Shown one piece after another: positions 53,801 through 60,167 of a DNA stretch of 60,167 nucleotides. Position 1 is the stretch's first letter; every line of letters starts with the position of its first letter. The stretch is from Thermostichus vulcanus str. 'Rupite' (lineage in GTDB: Bacteria; Cyanobacteriota; Cyanobacteriia; Thermostichales; Thermostichaceae). Under the pieces are notes generated by a model, which was not told the origin of the DNA, made no database searches, and saw only the letters and a list, made by a program, of their open reading frames with translations. The stretch covers positions 1 to 60,167 of the forward strand of contig NZ_JAFIRA010000018.1 of the NCBI RefSeq assembly GCF_022848905.1, given 5' to 3'. The translations under genes and the position numbers were made by a program.

Positions 53801-54404
53801 GATCCCAATCCTGAATTTGCTGATTAAACAGCTCTATTTGGTGCTTAATGTCTTGAATCTGCGCTTCACTGTGTTTTTCCACTGCAAGCAAGTCTTTTGC
53901 CACTGTCTGATACTCTTCGACTTTCAAGATTCGGTCGAATACGTCTTTTCGATCTCGACCGGTTTTCAGAAAATCTGCCGTAAATGTTCCTTGTGGTACA
54001 CCAATCGTAGTTGCGAACAAACGAGCCAGATCAGTGCCTGGGGGCACTCCCAAGTGCTGCCGTAACCAAGGCAATACATCCACCTTGCGCTCATAATCCA
54101 GTCGTTGGTTCAGTTGAGGGTCAAACAGCCGATATCCCTGAGTGACACTGCGACGAACCATGTAGGTACGCTGATCCGCTTGGGAGACAAACTGCACCGT
54201 TACAACCGCATCACTAGCCCCAACTCGAATCATTTCTTCTTGACTGTAGGGGGAATAATCAAATAAAGCCCAAGCAATTGCCTCTAGAATACTGGTTTTC
54301 CCGGCCCCATTTTCTCCACAAATGGCATTGGTGCCTGGTTCAAATTCAAAGGCTGTATCCACATGAGACTTAAAGTTTTGCAATGCCAAAGAGAGGATGC
54401 GCAT
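50808..54404 (-). CDS. sbcC: Rad50/SbcC-like SMC ATPase
   Basis: 1198 aa from the ATG at 54404 (MRILSLALQNFKSHVDTAFE). An in-frame start nine codons earlier overlaps the upstream gene. Walker A is CGENGAGKTS (about 29-38), and the Q-loop region contains IGVPQGTFTADFL. Two long coiled coils of very Gln/Glu/Leu-rich sequence span about 170-1010. The signature is SLSGGEQ near 1105, with Walker B and D-loop in IAFFDEPTTNMD. No CxxC zinc-hook motif occurs anywhere in the protein. It forms the ATPase part of the Mre11-Rad50 complex that processes DNA ends. Confidence 0.92.
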   Translation of the reverse strand: MRILSLALQNFKSHVDTAFEFEPGTNAICGENGAGKTSILEAIAWALFDYSPYSQEEMIRVGASDAVVTVQFVSQADQRTYMVRRSVTQGYRLFDPQLNQRLDYERKVDVLPWLRQHLGVPPGTDLARLFATTIGVPQGTFTADFLKTGRDRKDVFDRILKVEEYQTVAKDLLAVEKHSEAQIQDIKHQIELFNQQIQDWDPLQEEQIKLARDLSYWQEELQQQTQIIQQAQVQLERLESLLSQIQIIDQQLREGEQQEALLKASQKQAETLLQEARKAQAQRDQCLQGSQLFLAAEAQLRDLEKQQQQRFVWLKQRDHLLSQQQAIDTELARLEEKLRQLQEWRQELKDLSPKLQTQQNLEAEQVRLTQHLNRLLEWQMELERLRGEWATQSERCQLLQRRLEEAEKASAICHQHQPAYTRYQDLEIQIAQAEVDQQTRNRLGSQREKRLQELHHLQIQEAEYKQQLLAFQHIEEEIHSLNPLIEQQESLEKQLLEIEKKLTPFQSMRLELKQKETEQVHLQQQLQQLEDTLRQRRGYLQQVARIPELEAQQERLQIQLSRIAAAQQFHQELRILLEQGKNRFQHQQQTIQSLLQDLELQRRQNPEWEGLWKRIPDILSQSSALSQDLLQSIQHILQDLTPQIAEAQLHQQFLDLQQELKTIQPLLGLTRQIPELESHRQQLLQAQTELQSQIEDIHWSLEAEPTFIRQQQELGEKLQKQGDPRGQLKRLKKELERKAPIEQRWQQITKQMEPILADIQDLDQQLQLLEDIEEKIFSLKEEQKTCRSGYEKVITSLETAKSLAQRQQELQIAQVELNQIQSQGQQKQAQINQWEQEWGTAEETRTQLEQLRESLRALGDPRGQAERLRLELKAEADYLRSQADYLQQRQQIQLELEQLQKSLLASEHLEQEIGSLQQQRDHYRSSHESYLQAEPIARLLPEREKALENLKRQWHTLQTQMAQLQAQRDPLISQFQPEDYESHKALLQAARVKEAEAKAHLESLTSQLSKIQEKIRQLEQVRDSLKEVDAERAEKERLHRFIKFSREVYKKAGPQITQHYLQQVNHTADQLFREILNRPNVSLTWEPDYEIRVQEGSSTKRRFASLSGGEQMCAALAVRLALLKVLGQLDIAFFDEPTTNMDAQRRQRLAEAITNLRSFQQLFVISHDDTFEQVTENIIRVERNFDPIARRRDPSHGA
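50820..50833 (-). promoter_or_regulatory. nurA: palindrome containing the nurA ribosome binding site
   Basis: GGAGGGATCCCTCC is a perfect 14-base palindrome lying one base before the nurA start codon and inside the last codons of the upstream gene's neighbourhood. In the mRNA, GGAGG can pair with CCTCC around a GATC loop and hide the Shine-Dalgarno sequence. Ribosomes finishing the upstream gene would open it, which would couple translation. Confidence 0.5.
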
Positions 54405-54405
54405 A

Positions 54406-55695
54406 TTAGTCTTCCTCCCCCAGAAAAGCACTGCTCAAATAGGCGTAAATCTCTGATTCCTCTTGACCATCCAACACCTTTTCTTTGAGATCTAGCAACA
54501 GGCGAGCCAGCTCAACACTGCGCTTACGATAGTGGGAATGGCCACTCAGCAGATCGGTATAGATCTTCTCCTCAATTTGAAGCCGTTGACCTTCTTCTTC
54601 CAAGGTTATGGCGGCGGATCCCAGTTCTACAGGGGTTGCCTCGAAGCGAAACAATAAAATCAAGGCTCCAGTTACCTGTTTCAGTTGTCTCTGCAGGGCA
54701 CGGACATCCAGGTCGTGTTGGGTAAAGCCCACCTGCCCCACCAGGCGAACTTCCACAATTGGCTCAGGCTCCTCTGCGGGCAAACGGGATCCTTCTGCCA
54801 AGGCCAGTAGGGCAGCAGTGACCTGTTCTGGGGTTTCTTTCCCCTTCACCTCCAGACGTAGCCTTTGACAGGGCCGCTGATAGTAGTCCCGCACCAATTC
54901 CGCTTGCGGTTCTCCAGATCCCCATGTGACTCGGTAGGCACCCCGCTCAAAGTCCCATTCGGCGGTGCTGTTGGCCTCTAGGGATCCCGGATTGAACACC
55001 CAGCCCCCCTCAGAGTAGCTTTTGTGAATGTGCCCCAAAGCCAGGTACCCTACCCCTGCTTCCCGCAGCGGCAACAACTCCTTATAGCGCAAAGCCCCCT
55101 GATACCGTGCGATTTGCCCTTCCAAGCCGTGATGAAACATGAGGATCACCTGTTCTGGGCCGGGGGGCAGCTGACGAATCGCCGCTGCCAACTGCTCGAT
55201 TGACTTGGGGGCTGCCGACCCATACCACTGGGATCCAATCACTCTCACCCCACAGGGCAAATCCAAATAAGATCCTCTACGGGCTTGCTCTGACCAAGGC
55301 TGCAAATGGATCCCCTCTTCCTCTTCACTGGGCTCTAGCAAAATCAGTTCCCCATGATCTGCTAAGTAGCGCAGCCAGCTGGTTTTCACGCCAAAAGGTC
55401 GATTGTCATGGTTGCCTTCGATGGCCAGCACTGGGATCCCTGCCTGTTTTAGGGCCCTTAGTACAATCTGAGCCTGATTAAGTACCCCTGGCTGAATTTG
55501 GCGATGCTCAAACAGATCTCCGGCGATGACCACAAAATCGACTGGATTCTGAATCGCATGGCGATGCACCACATCCCGAAAAGCCAAAAAGAAATCCTTA
55601 CTTCGTTCCGGGCTATCATAACGGTCATAACCCAGGTGAACATCAGCCAGATGCAGAAAGGTGCAGGTTGATCGGGCCATGACAACAAATCCCAT
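54406..55695 (-). CDS. sbcD: Mre11/SbcD-like nuclease
   Basis: 429 aa from ATG 55695 with AGGA upstream; ATG 55680 (MARSTCTFLH) is an alternative. All metallophosphoesterase motifs are present: LADVHLG (Asp18, His20), AGDLFEH (Asp60), EGNHDNRP (94-97), FHHGLEG (187-190) and GHIH (221-224). The remaining 200 residues form the cap and a Rad50-binding helix region near the C-terminus (SVELARLLLDLKEKV). It is a Mn-dependent exo/endonuclease for broken or hairpin DNA ends. It is the first gene of the run; its stop is one base before the Rad50-like start. Confidence 0.94.
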   Translation of the reverse strand: MGFVVMARSTCTFLHLADVHLGYDRYDSPERSKDFFLAFRDVVHRHAIQNPVDFVVIAGDLFEHRQIQPGVLNQAQIVLRALKQAGIPVLAIEGNHDNRPFGVKTSWLRYLADHGELILLEPSEEEEGIHLQPWSEQARRGSYLDLPCGVRVIGSQWYGSAAPKSIEQLAAAIRQLPPGPEQVILMFHHGLEGQIARYQGALRYKELLPLREAGVGYLALGHIHKSYSEGGWVFNPGSLEANSTAEWDFERGAYRVTWGSGEPQAELVRDYYQRPCQRLRLEVKGKETPEQVTAALLALAEGSRLPAEEPEPIVEVRLVGQVGFTQHDLDVRALQRQLKQVTGALILLFRFEATPVELGSAAITLEEEGQRLQIEEKIYTDLLSGHSHYRKRSVELARLLLDLKEKVLDGQEESEIYAYLSSAFLGEED

Positions 55696-55845
55696 CCGAT
55701 CCTGAGCAAATTGCCCACAGTTTAGCAGACGGGATCCCGCTGCCCACCCAGATATAGGGATCCTGTCCCCGAATCCAGGGCTTTGCTTGTTTCTTTCCCC
55801 CTACCGGTAGACACTGCTCATTGACTTCTAGGGAGGGTCTTCTGA

Positions 55846-56745
55846 CTACGTTAACCTGTTCGAATGAATTAAATCTGCGATGTTGTGCTGCATTTTTCTG
55901 CAAATCGCATCCAGTGGCAAATTATTGGGATCCCGGCCAAAGGGATTCTCGATTTCAATGCCAATCTCTTCGATGCCAAAGAGCATAAAACTCACCAACC
56001 CTGTAATCAGTCCCGTCATCCAGCCCAAATTCTGAACCATCTGAAACGGCAAGGACAAGGAATAGAGCAACAACAACTGCTTCAAATGGAGTGCATAAGC
56101 CAATGGCATCGGTGTCATCAAAATCCGTTCGCAAGCTCCCAAGGCATCTACCATGTTGTTGAGCCGTTCCACCATGATCGTTAGCTGATACACCTCGACC
56201 CGCCGGGTTTCATACTGTTGTTGCAAATAATCCCCAATCCAGAAGGCGATCTGCAAAGGGGGATGATTTAGGTCTTTGAGACGCTGCAGTTGTTGTGGGC
56301 TGACCAAAGATTGAATTTCTTCTGGCAGGAATTCTTGGCGCAGGTGCTGCTTCATGGCCACGGCAAAGGCGGGCAATAGATACAGGGTTCTGATCTTCTC
56401 TTCTCGATCACCGGGCTGCTGTTCCTCAATTGCCACCCAAATCAGCCGCGCTAAATTTCGCACATTATTCACCAGGGATCCCCAGGCTTTGCGACCCTCC
56501 CAAAACCGTTCGTAGGCGGTGTTGGTACGAAACACCAACATCAAACTCAAAACGACGTTCGGCACAAACACCACCACCGCCGGCAGCTCCAGCGGCAACC
56601 CCAACTCGTGAAGGATTGAGATCAACACCCCAAACAACCCACAAATGAGGGTGCGGGGCAGCACCGCCGGCACCACCGATCCTTTGAGTTGTAGAGCCAG
56701 TCGGAACCAACGCAACACTTCCCAAGACCTGGGTTGACTGACCAT
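55846..56745 (-). CDS. bestrophin-family channel (UPF0187)
   Basis: 299 aa with four main membrane helices. The family marks are VFRTNTAYERFWEGRKAWGS after the second helix and FGIEEIGIEIENPFGRDPNN near the C-terminus. Bacterial homologues form pentameric ion channels in the inner membrane; plant thylakoid bestrophins carry chloride and some algal ones bicarbonate. Ion preference cannot be read from the sequence. The gene starts at 56745, the first ATG before the family core. It lies about 150 bases downstream of, and on the same strand as, nothing related. Confidence 0.92.
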   Translation of the reverse strand: MVSQPRSWEVLRWFRLALQLKGSVVPAVLPRTLICGLFGVLISILHELGLPLELPAVVVFVPNVVLSLMLVFRTNTAYERFWEGRKAWGSLVNNVRNLARLIWVAIEEQQPGDREEKIRTLYLLPAFAVAMKQHLRQEFLPEEIQSLVSPQQLQRLKDLNHPPLQIAFWIGDYLQQQYETRRVEVYQLTIMVERLNNMVDALGACERILMTPMPLAYALHLKQLLLLYSLSLPFQMVQNLGWMTGLITGLVSFMLFGIEEIGIEIENPFGRDPNNLPLDAICRKMQHNIADLIHSNRLT

Positions 56746-57181
56746 AGCGCAGCATCCACAAGCTTGCCTCTCAATCCTACAGCCCTAATCCTCCCGCTCT
56801 GGAATACCCGGCCAGATCCCTTGGGCAGCACAACTCCGAGATCACGAACTTCTGAAAGGTTAGGACATGAAACAAAGACAGCTTCTTTCAGAGGTTTTTC
56901 AGATCACCATTCGGCAAACGTCAAGGGATCCCCACAAAAACTTCAGAAGCAACTTCCAGAAACTAAAGCACCCATGATACACTCACTTTCAAGCATGAGT
57001 TCTAACTCCATTCTGCGCGAGCTCAGGGTCTCTCTTGACTCGCCAGGGCAGGGATATCCATTGCCTTGAGGGGAGTCTTCTGCTTGCTCCATGAGTCTCT
57101 GTACTTGAGTTTGTTCCCTCTGCGGGTCTTTAGCTTGTTTACCGTTTACCCATTCACAAGTTGATCCCACGGTATCTCACC
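56746..57181. other. gene-free region before the IS630 fragment
   Basis: 436 bases without a supported gene. The CTGAAA/TTTCAG pair (56847-56885) and GAAGCAACTTC-like words give weak hairpins. The left part must hold the bestrophin promoter; the right part may be the left flank of the IS630-like fragment, but I found no matching terminal inverted repeat. Confidence 0.4.
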
Positions 57182-57652
57182 ATGGCTGGAGTTCTTAAGT
57201 TAGACATTCAAGAATCAGCTGAGGAGTTAAAATTACTACTGGGTAAGCAAGCTACCCCGACAGGCAAGGAGCGAGTTCAAGCCCTCTACCTGCTCAAGAT
57301 TGGGAAAGTCAAGACAATTACGGGTTTGGCTGAAATCTTGGGCCGCGACATCTCAACCATTTTTCGTTGGTTTCAACGCTACAAAACCACGGGGCTGGAA
57401 GGCATGTTGACGGTACCCCGCAATCAGGGACGCAAACCCCTGATCCCCACCCCGATCTTGGAGACCCTCAAGCAAGAGCTCCACCAACCCGGTCGCTTTC
57501 GCACCTACAGCGACATCCGCGAATGGCTGCGGGAAACCCATGGGGTGGATGCCTCCTATAAGGTGGTCCACGAAACCGTGCGCTATCGCCTCAAGGTACG
57601 TCTGCGGGGATGCCGGGGCAAACGGCGTTCGAGTGGGGTGCGAGCCTCCTAG
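57182..57652 (+). pseudogene. IS630-type transposase, N-terminal HTH fragment
   Basis: 156 aa from the ATG at 57182. The helix-turn-helix part (GKERVQALYLLKIGKVKTIT; FRWFQRYKTTGLEGMLTVPR) and the winged second domain (FRTYSDIREWLRETHGVDAS; KVVHETVRYRLKVRL) are those of IS630/Tc1-type transposases of cyanobacteria. The catalytic DDE domain is missing. The frame ends in an Arg-rich tail (GCRGKRRSSGVRAS) unlike the family, probably through a frameshift or deletion, and the next gene's end comes 13 bases later. It could still make a DNA-binding protein. No other part of the element is visible. Confidence 0.8.
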
Positions 57653-57664
57653 TCGATGGACTCC

Positions 57665-58501
57665 TTACGGCTGAGAAGCGGGAATCAAAAAACTGCTTTG
57701 CAATAGGGGAGATCCGGTCGGCGACTCACTCCCACCGGCAGGTTCGAGGGTGATGAACAGGCGGGTTGGTTGCTGGGAGCGTGTGGGCTGGCTGAGCCAT
57801 TGCAGGGATCCCTCTCCCGTAACGGTAAAGGTGCCGGCATTTTCTAGCATTTGCGCACCTCCCTCCAAATCCGACTGCAACCACAACTGATAGGTGCTTC
57901 CTTGGGGGGCAGGAGCCATTTCCGATGCCAACAGCAACACCTGTTTGGCACGGGGGGACCACAACGCTTGCACCAACGTCGGGTTGCCAAAGCTGGGATC
58001 CCGTAGGGTAGCCCGTTGAATATCCGGCTGTTGTTGCCACTCTTGGTAAAGCCGCTGAATCACCACCTGATCCGTGGGTATTAGGGATCCCCAGCGCCAG
58101 CGCAAGCGCCAGTATTCCACCGTCATTGCCGCCGCATAGAGTCCCAAAACCCCCAGACTGACCCACAGAATGCGTCGAGGCCAGACAGAAGCTGTCGTTT
58201 GAATTGAGGTGGGAGCCGGCAACCAGGCCCAGCGCCGCAACCGTTCTCTTGCTTGAAAGGCCGTCAGTTGGTACAGCCATACGGCCACCGAGCGATCCCG
58301 CTCGATATCGAACACATCAGCTTGCTTCCAGCAAAACTCGAATACTTGGCGCACCACTTCTTCCGCTTGGTGGGGTTGTTTGAGGGTGGCCAAAGCAATG
58401 TCAAGCAGCCGCTTTTGATAGCGATCCTTGAGGAGAAAGTGGCTGCGTCGATCCCGCAATTGGATCTGGCGCATCAGCTCAGAGTCGGTCAGCTCCGCCA
58501 T
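57665..58501 (-). CDS. sigma-region-2-like / RskA anti-sigma fusion membrane protein
   Basis: 278 aa. Residues 4-92 resemble ECF sigma factor region 2 (MRQIQLRDRRSHFLLKDRYQ; AEEVVRQVFEFCWKQADVFD; WLYQLTAFQARERLRRW). No region 4 follows. One membrane segment lies at about 110-128. The outer part (165-272) is an RskA-type anti-sigma domain (APAPQGSTYQLWLQ; AGTFTVTGEGSLQWL; LFITLEPAGGSESPTGSPLL). Normally these are two proteins: a cytosolic sigma factor and its membrane anti-sigma. Here the cytosolic anti-sigma part is replaced by a sigma-2 fold. It might bind core RNA polymerase or sequester a factor. Function unknown. Confidence 0.8.
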   Translation of the reverse strand: MAELTDSELMRQIQLRDRRSHFLLKDRYQKRLLDIALATLKQPHQAEEVVRQVFEFCWKQADVFDIERDRSVAVWLYQLTAFQARERLRRWAWLPAPTSIQTTASVWPRRILWVSLGVLGLYAAAMTVEYWRLRWRWGSLIPTDQVVIQRLYQEWQQQPDIQRATLRDPSFGNPTLVQALWSPRAKQVLLLASEMAPAPQGSTYQLWLQSDLEGGAQMLENAGTFTVTGEGSLQWLSQPTRSQQPTRLFITLEPAGGSESPTGSPLLQSSFLIPASQP

Positions 58502-58667
58502 AGGGCTCCATTGTGTCTAGGCAGCGTTACCTGCAGCCTAACCAATAGCGTTAAAAGCAGGGATCCCTTCAGACTATACACTACCCCTAGAGTCTATTTG
58601 GCACTGCCCTCCGATATCCTTTAGACCTTAATGCCCCTTAAATGCCCCTTACTATAGATCAAACCCT

Positions 58668-58916
58668 TTAGGCAGCGTCCTTTTCTGCCACTTTCTCAGC
58701 ATCTTCGCCACCATCACTAGACTCCTCATCGCTGCTGGGATTGTTCATCTCCTGTTTGAAGCCCCGCAGCGCTTTGCCCACAGCGCTGCCCAATTCTGGT
58801 AATTTCTTGGGGCCAAAGACGACCACCGCAATCACCCCAATCACCGCCAGTTCCGGCAGGCCCATGCCGAAAATCCCTACGGCCAGAACAGGTTCACTCG
58901 GTAGCAGAATAGTCAT
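58668..58916 (-). CDS. tatA: twin-arginine translocase subunit TatA/E
   Basis: 82 aa. A short N-terminal membrane helix (about 11-33, FGMGLPELAVIGVIAVVVFG) is followed by the hallmark FGPKKLPELGSAVGKALRGF amphipathic helix and an acidic, Ser-rich tail. TatA forms the variable pore that passes folded proteins across the thylakoid or inner membrane. Length and motif are typical; a MTILLPSEP lead makes the N-terminus about eight residues longer than the shortest members. No tatC is in the window. Confidence 0.93.
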   Translation of the reverse strand: MTILLPSEPVLAVGIFGMGLPELAVIGVIAVVVFGPKKLPELGSAVGKALRGFKQEMNNPSSDEESSDGGEDAEKVAEKDAA

Positions 58917-59131
58917 AGATCCCCAAAACCCGAAAAAAGTTAGCTGTTGCCAGCCCGTCTCACTCTAGCAAGATCTTCTCTCCTTCAGAAAGGGATCTCT
59001 AGATTCAGCCCTTCTCAGGAACTTCTCATATCCTACCCACAGCCCCTTCAGGATAGGGCAGGTAGGATGGTCGTGCCCCTGCCAATCGGGGATTTTCGCG
59101 GTTGCCCCCTTACCTTACCTGGGAAAGAGCC

Positions 59132-60167
59132 ATGACCGTTCCCTATGATGTCGTTGTAATTGGTGCCGGTTCAGCAGGTCTTGTGGTGGCCAGTGCGGCC
59201 TCACAACTGAAAGCGAAAGTTCTGCTGGTGGAAGGGAGTGAACGCATCGGTGGAGATTGCCTTTGGTACGGCTGTGTACCCAGCAAATCTTTAATCCACG
59301 TTGCCCATACGGTGCACCAAATTCGCCGGGCTGCTGCTTCTGGCTTAGTGGCTTCCCTCAGCGGCACAGGGATCCGGCTCGATGATCTGCAAGTAGATTA
59401 CCTTAAGGTGTACCAACATATCCGTTCCGCTCAAGAATTCATCGCCAACCATGCCGACTCGCCGGATCGCTTCCGCAAACTGGGGGTGGAGATCGTTTTT
59501 GCCAAGGGCCACTTTGTGGATGAACGCACCTTTGAAGTAGGGGGGCGACGGGTTCAGGCACGGGCTTTTGTGGTGGCTACCGGATCCCGTCCGTTGGTTC
59601 CTCCCCTACCAGGCTTGGCGGAGGTGGGCTGTCTGACCAATGAATCGGTGTTTGACCTGACGCGATTGCCCAAATCGCTGGCTGTGATTGGGGCGGGAGC
59701 CATTGGTTGTGAATTGGGACAAGCACTAGCCCGTCTGGGATCCGAAGTCACCTTGATTGCCAGCCGAGATCGGATCCTGCCCAAAGAGGATCCCGAGGCG
59801 GCCCAAGTGGTGCAGCAGCAGTTGGCTCAAGACGGGATCCGCATCCTGACCCAGACCCGCGCCCAAAAAGTTAGCCAAGAGAATGGCGAAAAGCTTCTCT
59901 ACGTCAGGGCAAGAAATGGTAGTGGCGACGAAGTCATCCGCGCGGAAGAGATTCTGGTGGCCGCGGGTCGGATCCCGAACCTGGAAGGGCTGGGTTTGGA
60001 GGCTGCCGGAGTGCAGTACGGCCCCCAAGGGATCCAGGTAAATGCCAAGCTGCAAACCAGCAACCCCCGTATCTATGGCTGTGGCGATGTGATTGGGGGG
60101 CCTCAATTTACTCATGTGGCCGGCTACGAAGCGGCAGTGGCCCTGGTGAATGCCCTGTTTTTACCTG
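59132..60167 (+). CDS. FAD-dependent pyridine nucleotide-disulfide oxidoreductase, 3' end outside window
   Basis: Starts at ATG 59132 (MTVPYDVVVIGAGSAGLVVA) and is open to the window edge, 345 codons. FAD-binding GxGxxG at residue 11. The redox pair is in GGDCLWYGCVPSKS, spacing CxxxxC as in mercuric reductase, lipoamide dehydrogenase and glutathione reductase. The second Rossmann motif SLAVIGAGAIGCELGQALAR binds NAD(P)H; IYGCGDVIGGPQFTHVAGYE is the second FAD motif. The dimerisation domain lies beyond the edge. The WY pair between the cysteines is unlike lipoamide dehydrogenase. It resembles the cyanobacterial proteins usually called mercuric reductase-like, but mercury activity cannot be claimed without the C-terminal cysteines. 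Confidence 0.9.
   Translation, partial: MTVPYDVVVIGAGSAGLVVASAASQLKAKVLLVEGSERIGGDCLWYGCVPSKSLIHVAHTVHQIRRAAASGLVASLSGTGIRLDDLQVDYLKVYQHIRSAQEFIANHADSPDRFRKLGVEIVFAKGHFVDERTFEVGGRRVQARAFVVATGSRPLVPPLPGLAEVGCLTNESVFDLTRLPKSLAVIGAGAIGCELGQALARLGSEVTLIASRDRILPKEDPEAAQVVQQQLAQDGIRILTQTRAQKVSQENGEKLLYVRARNGSGDEVIRAEEILVAAGRIPNLEGLGLEAAGVQYGPQGIQVNAKLQTSNPRIYGCGDVIGGPQFTHVAGYEAAVALVNALFLP

Overview
The window comes from a cyanobacterium. It carries allophycocyanin genes (apcA, apcB, apcC), small photosystem subunits (psaM, psbI), ndhF1, a Mg-type hemB and a plmA-like regulator. The palindrome GGGATCCC recurs throughout, in genes and between them, where many cyanobacteria have the HIP1 octamer GCGATCGC. 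That usage, the cyanobacterial IS605-type tnpB relics and the protein sequences suggest the hot-spring Synechococcus (Thermostichus, JA-3-3Ab/JA-2-3B'a) lineage. This assignment is an inference made without a database search.

Layout. Positions 1-330 hold the start of an IS605-type tnpB and its end hairpin. From 0.4 to 17.4 kb lie a CHASE2 histidine kinase, pnp, moaD, a His-tailed DMT transporter, an arylamine N-acetyltransferase, leuA, an ABC ATPase, the apcA-apcB-apcC cluster, hslO, a family 2 glycosyltransferase, a DUF697-type GTPase and a GGDEF/EAL protein. From 17.4 to 19.3 kb is a mobile-element graveyard: two divergent, internally deleted tnpB relics, one interrupted by a 240-bp non-autonomous hairpin-ended element. 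From 19.6 to 23.5 kb a plus-strand run holds glyA, a WecA-like transferase, an unknown gene and a phosphoribosyltransferase. From 23.6 to 31.2 kb lie an unknown gene, plmA, a seven-bladed WD40 protein, ndhF1, ssb, a third tnpB relic and menE with an overlapping small gene. From 31.4 to 47.3 kb is mainly housekeeping: ald, glgB, yqeG, mltG, pyrH, a 48-aa basic protein, two half-size GDT1/Mn-exporter genes, a CAU tRNA, psaM, an FtsB-like topology protein, hemB, an alpha/beta hydrolase, psbI, rsmB, hisA, an M20 amidohydrolase and a secreted protein.

The most notable locus is 47.3-55.7 kb. Five minus-strand genes with gaps or overlaps of at most about 25 bases encode Mre11/SbcD, a Rad50/SbcC-like ATPase without a zinc hook, a NurA-like nuclease, a small unrecognised protein and a HerA-like translocase. 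This is the archaeal type of double-strand-break end-processing set, in a cyanobacterium. The nurA start lies behind a 14-base perfect palindrome that contains its Shine-Dalgarno sequence.

The right end (55.8-60.2 kb) carries a bestrophin-like channel, an IS630 fragment, a sigma-region-2/RskA fusion protein, tatA and the first part of a flavin disulfide reductase cut by the window edge. No CRISPR array, rRNA gene or riboswitch was seen.
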